From NCBI RefSeq assembly GCF_000150955.2, contig NC_011674.1:372001-436000 (forward strand): 64,000 nt of DNA, in the 5' to 3' direction. The number at the start of each line of letters is the position of its first letter. The first letter of the stretch is position 1. The stretch is from Phaeodactylum tricornutum CCAP 1055/1 (lineage: Eukaryota > Bacillariophyta > Bacillariophyceae > Surirellales > Neidiaceae). Under the pieces are notes generated by a model, which did no database searches, was not told the DNA's origin, and saw nothing but the letters and a program-made list of their open reading frames with translations. Of the stretch, positions 63,478 to 64,000 are shown piece by piece. The translations under genes were made by a program, and so were the position numbers.

Positions 63478-64000
63478 ATGTCTTCTAAGCAAAAGTGTGG
63501 CCGTGGCATAATGATGATTCTATCGCCGGCGAAAACGCTCGACTTATCTCCTTATGTTGGTAATGTTCAAAAGCTCACCCACGCAGACTGTGACCTGGAT
63601 CGCACGGCGGAAGTCGCTAAGTCTTTGAAGAAAAGAAAAGATCTAAAGCAACTACTTGGCGTCTCGGAGAATATTGCAAATACAGCATTAAAGTACTGGG
63701 AAGCGTTTACGATAGAAGATAGCAAACGTAATTCTGAGTCCAAGCCATGCATTTATGCATTCTCCGGAGCGGCTTATCAAGCTTTGCGGATTCAAGACTG
63801 CAGTCAAGAAGCCGTCGATTATTTGCAACGAAATTTGCGAATAATTGATCCCGTCTACGGTATCCTTCGGCCGCTAGATCAAATCCAGCCTTATCGTTTA
63901 GAAATGGCTACCAAAAATGTATTGCCAAATGTGGCCAAACTTGCTGACTTCTGGAAGGAATCAGTGACGAGGCGCCTGAGCGGAGAGATTGGGCTCCGCG
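63478..64000 (+). CDS. YaaA/DUF328-family protein, 5' part
   Basis: The frame is open from the ATG at 63478 to the window edge, so 174 residues of an expected 250 or so are visible. It begins MSSKQKCGRGIMMILSPAKT, where ILSPAKTLDLSP is the YaaA start signature. IYAFSGAAYQALRIQDC and IIDPVYGILRPLDQIQPYRL with EMATKN follow, all characteristic. Bacterial YaaA binds DNA, lowers free iron and protects against peroxide stress. The eukaryotic role is untested. An internal start at MMILSPAKT would match bacterial proteins exactly. The C-terminus lies beyond the window. Confidence 0.93.
   Translation, partial: MSSKQKCGRGIMMILSPAKTLDLSPYVGNVQKLTHADCDLDRTAEVAKSLKKRKDLKQLLGVSENIANTALKYWEAFTIEDSKRNSESKPCIYAFSGAAYQALRIQDCSQEAVDYLQRNLRIIDPVYGILRPLDQIQPYRLEMATKNVLPNVAKLADFWKESVTRRLSGEIGLR

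Noticed and set aside
1-64000. tRNA, rRNA or CRISPR features
   Set aside because: No T-loop/acceptor combination, rRNA stretch or spaced repeat array was found by eye; the only regular repeats are those listed.

Overview
The window is nuclear DNA of a diatom, most probably Phaeodactylum tricornutum or a close relative. Four things point there. Several proteins carry the bipartite plastid presequence of diatoms (signal peptide, then an AFAP- or AFQ-type cleavage site). Genes are compact, with rare GT-AG introns of about 60-155 bp. A Copia element of the diatom CoDi type is present. There are also diatom-type secreted Cys-rich proteins. Two assembly gaps (3848-4097 and 8259-9121) hide parts of the Copia region.

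Layout. 1-11.9 kb: an IBA57-like gene, a MITE-like inverted repeat, a fossil Copia element between two gaps, and a secreted Cys-rich protein made of near-identical tandem modules. 11.9-23.6 kb: a mitochondrial Fe-alcohol dehydrogenase (HOT), a frame-disrupted membrane protein gene, an LEA2-like protein, plastid VIPP1, a long plastid-presequence protein ending in a mitochondrial-carrier domain, and a small NDUFA4/B12D-like protein. 25-35.4 kb: a large single-pass receptor-like protein, an Mpo1-like protein, an unusual DHYC palmitoyltransferase with a 20-nt exon, a PhoD-like phosphatase, and a multi-span protein whose 3' end overlaps it. 35.7-43.3 kb: histone H2A, a histidine phosphatase, a protein with two SAP-like helices, a D-2-hydroxyacid dehydrogenase, VPS28, and a plastid-targeted BASS transporter of four exons. 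44.3-58.9 kb: a TMEM185-like protein, an RRM protein with CysRS-like repeats, a halide/thiol methyltransferase-like enzyme, a CELF-like RRM protein, a diatom Cys-tail protein, TenA, a plastid ferredoxin-like protein, SRP receptor beta, and a CS-domain protein. 59.4-64 kb: a second H2A, divergent from H2B, an unknown protein, an NmrA-like oxidoreductase, and the 5' part of a YaaA-family gene.

This is ordinary single-copy eukaryotic gene content and no operon-like system is seen. Functional threads are plastid biogenesis and transport (VIPP1, BASS, ferredoxin-like, carrier fusion), secretion and membrane traffic (SRPRB, VPS28, DHYC enzyme) and chromatin (two H2A, one H2B). All three histone genes carry a 16-nt 3' stem-loop of the replication-dependent type. 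A 9-mer, TGACTGTGA or its complement, occurs at least 11 times in the window, always between genes. Two genes each show a pair of frame shifts that cancel, which may reflect true alleles, degenerating copies or assembly errors.
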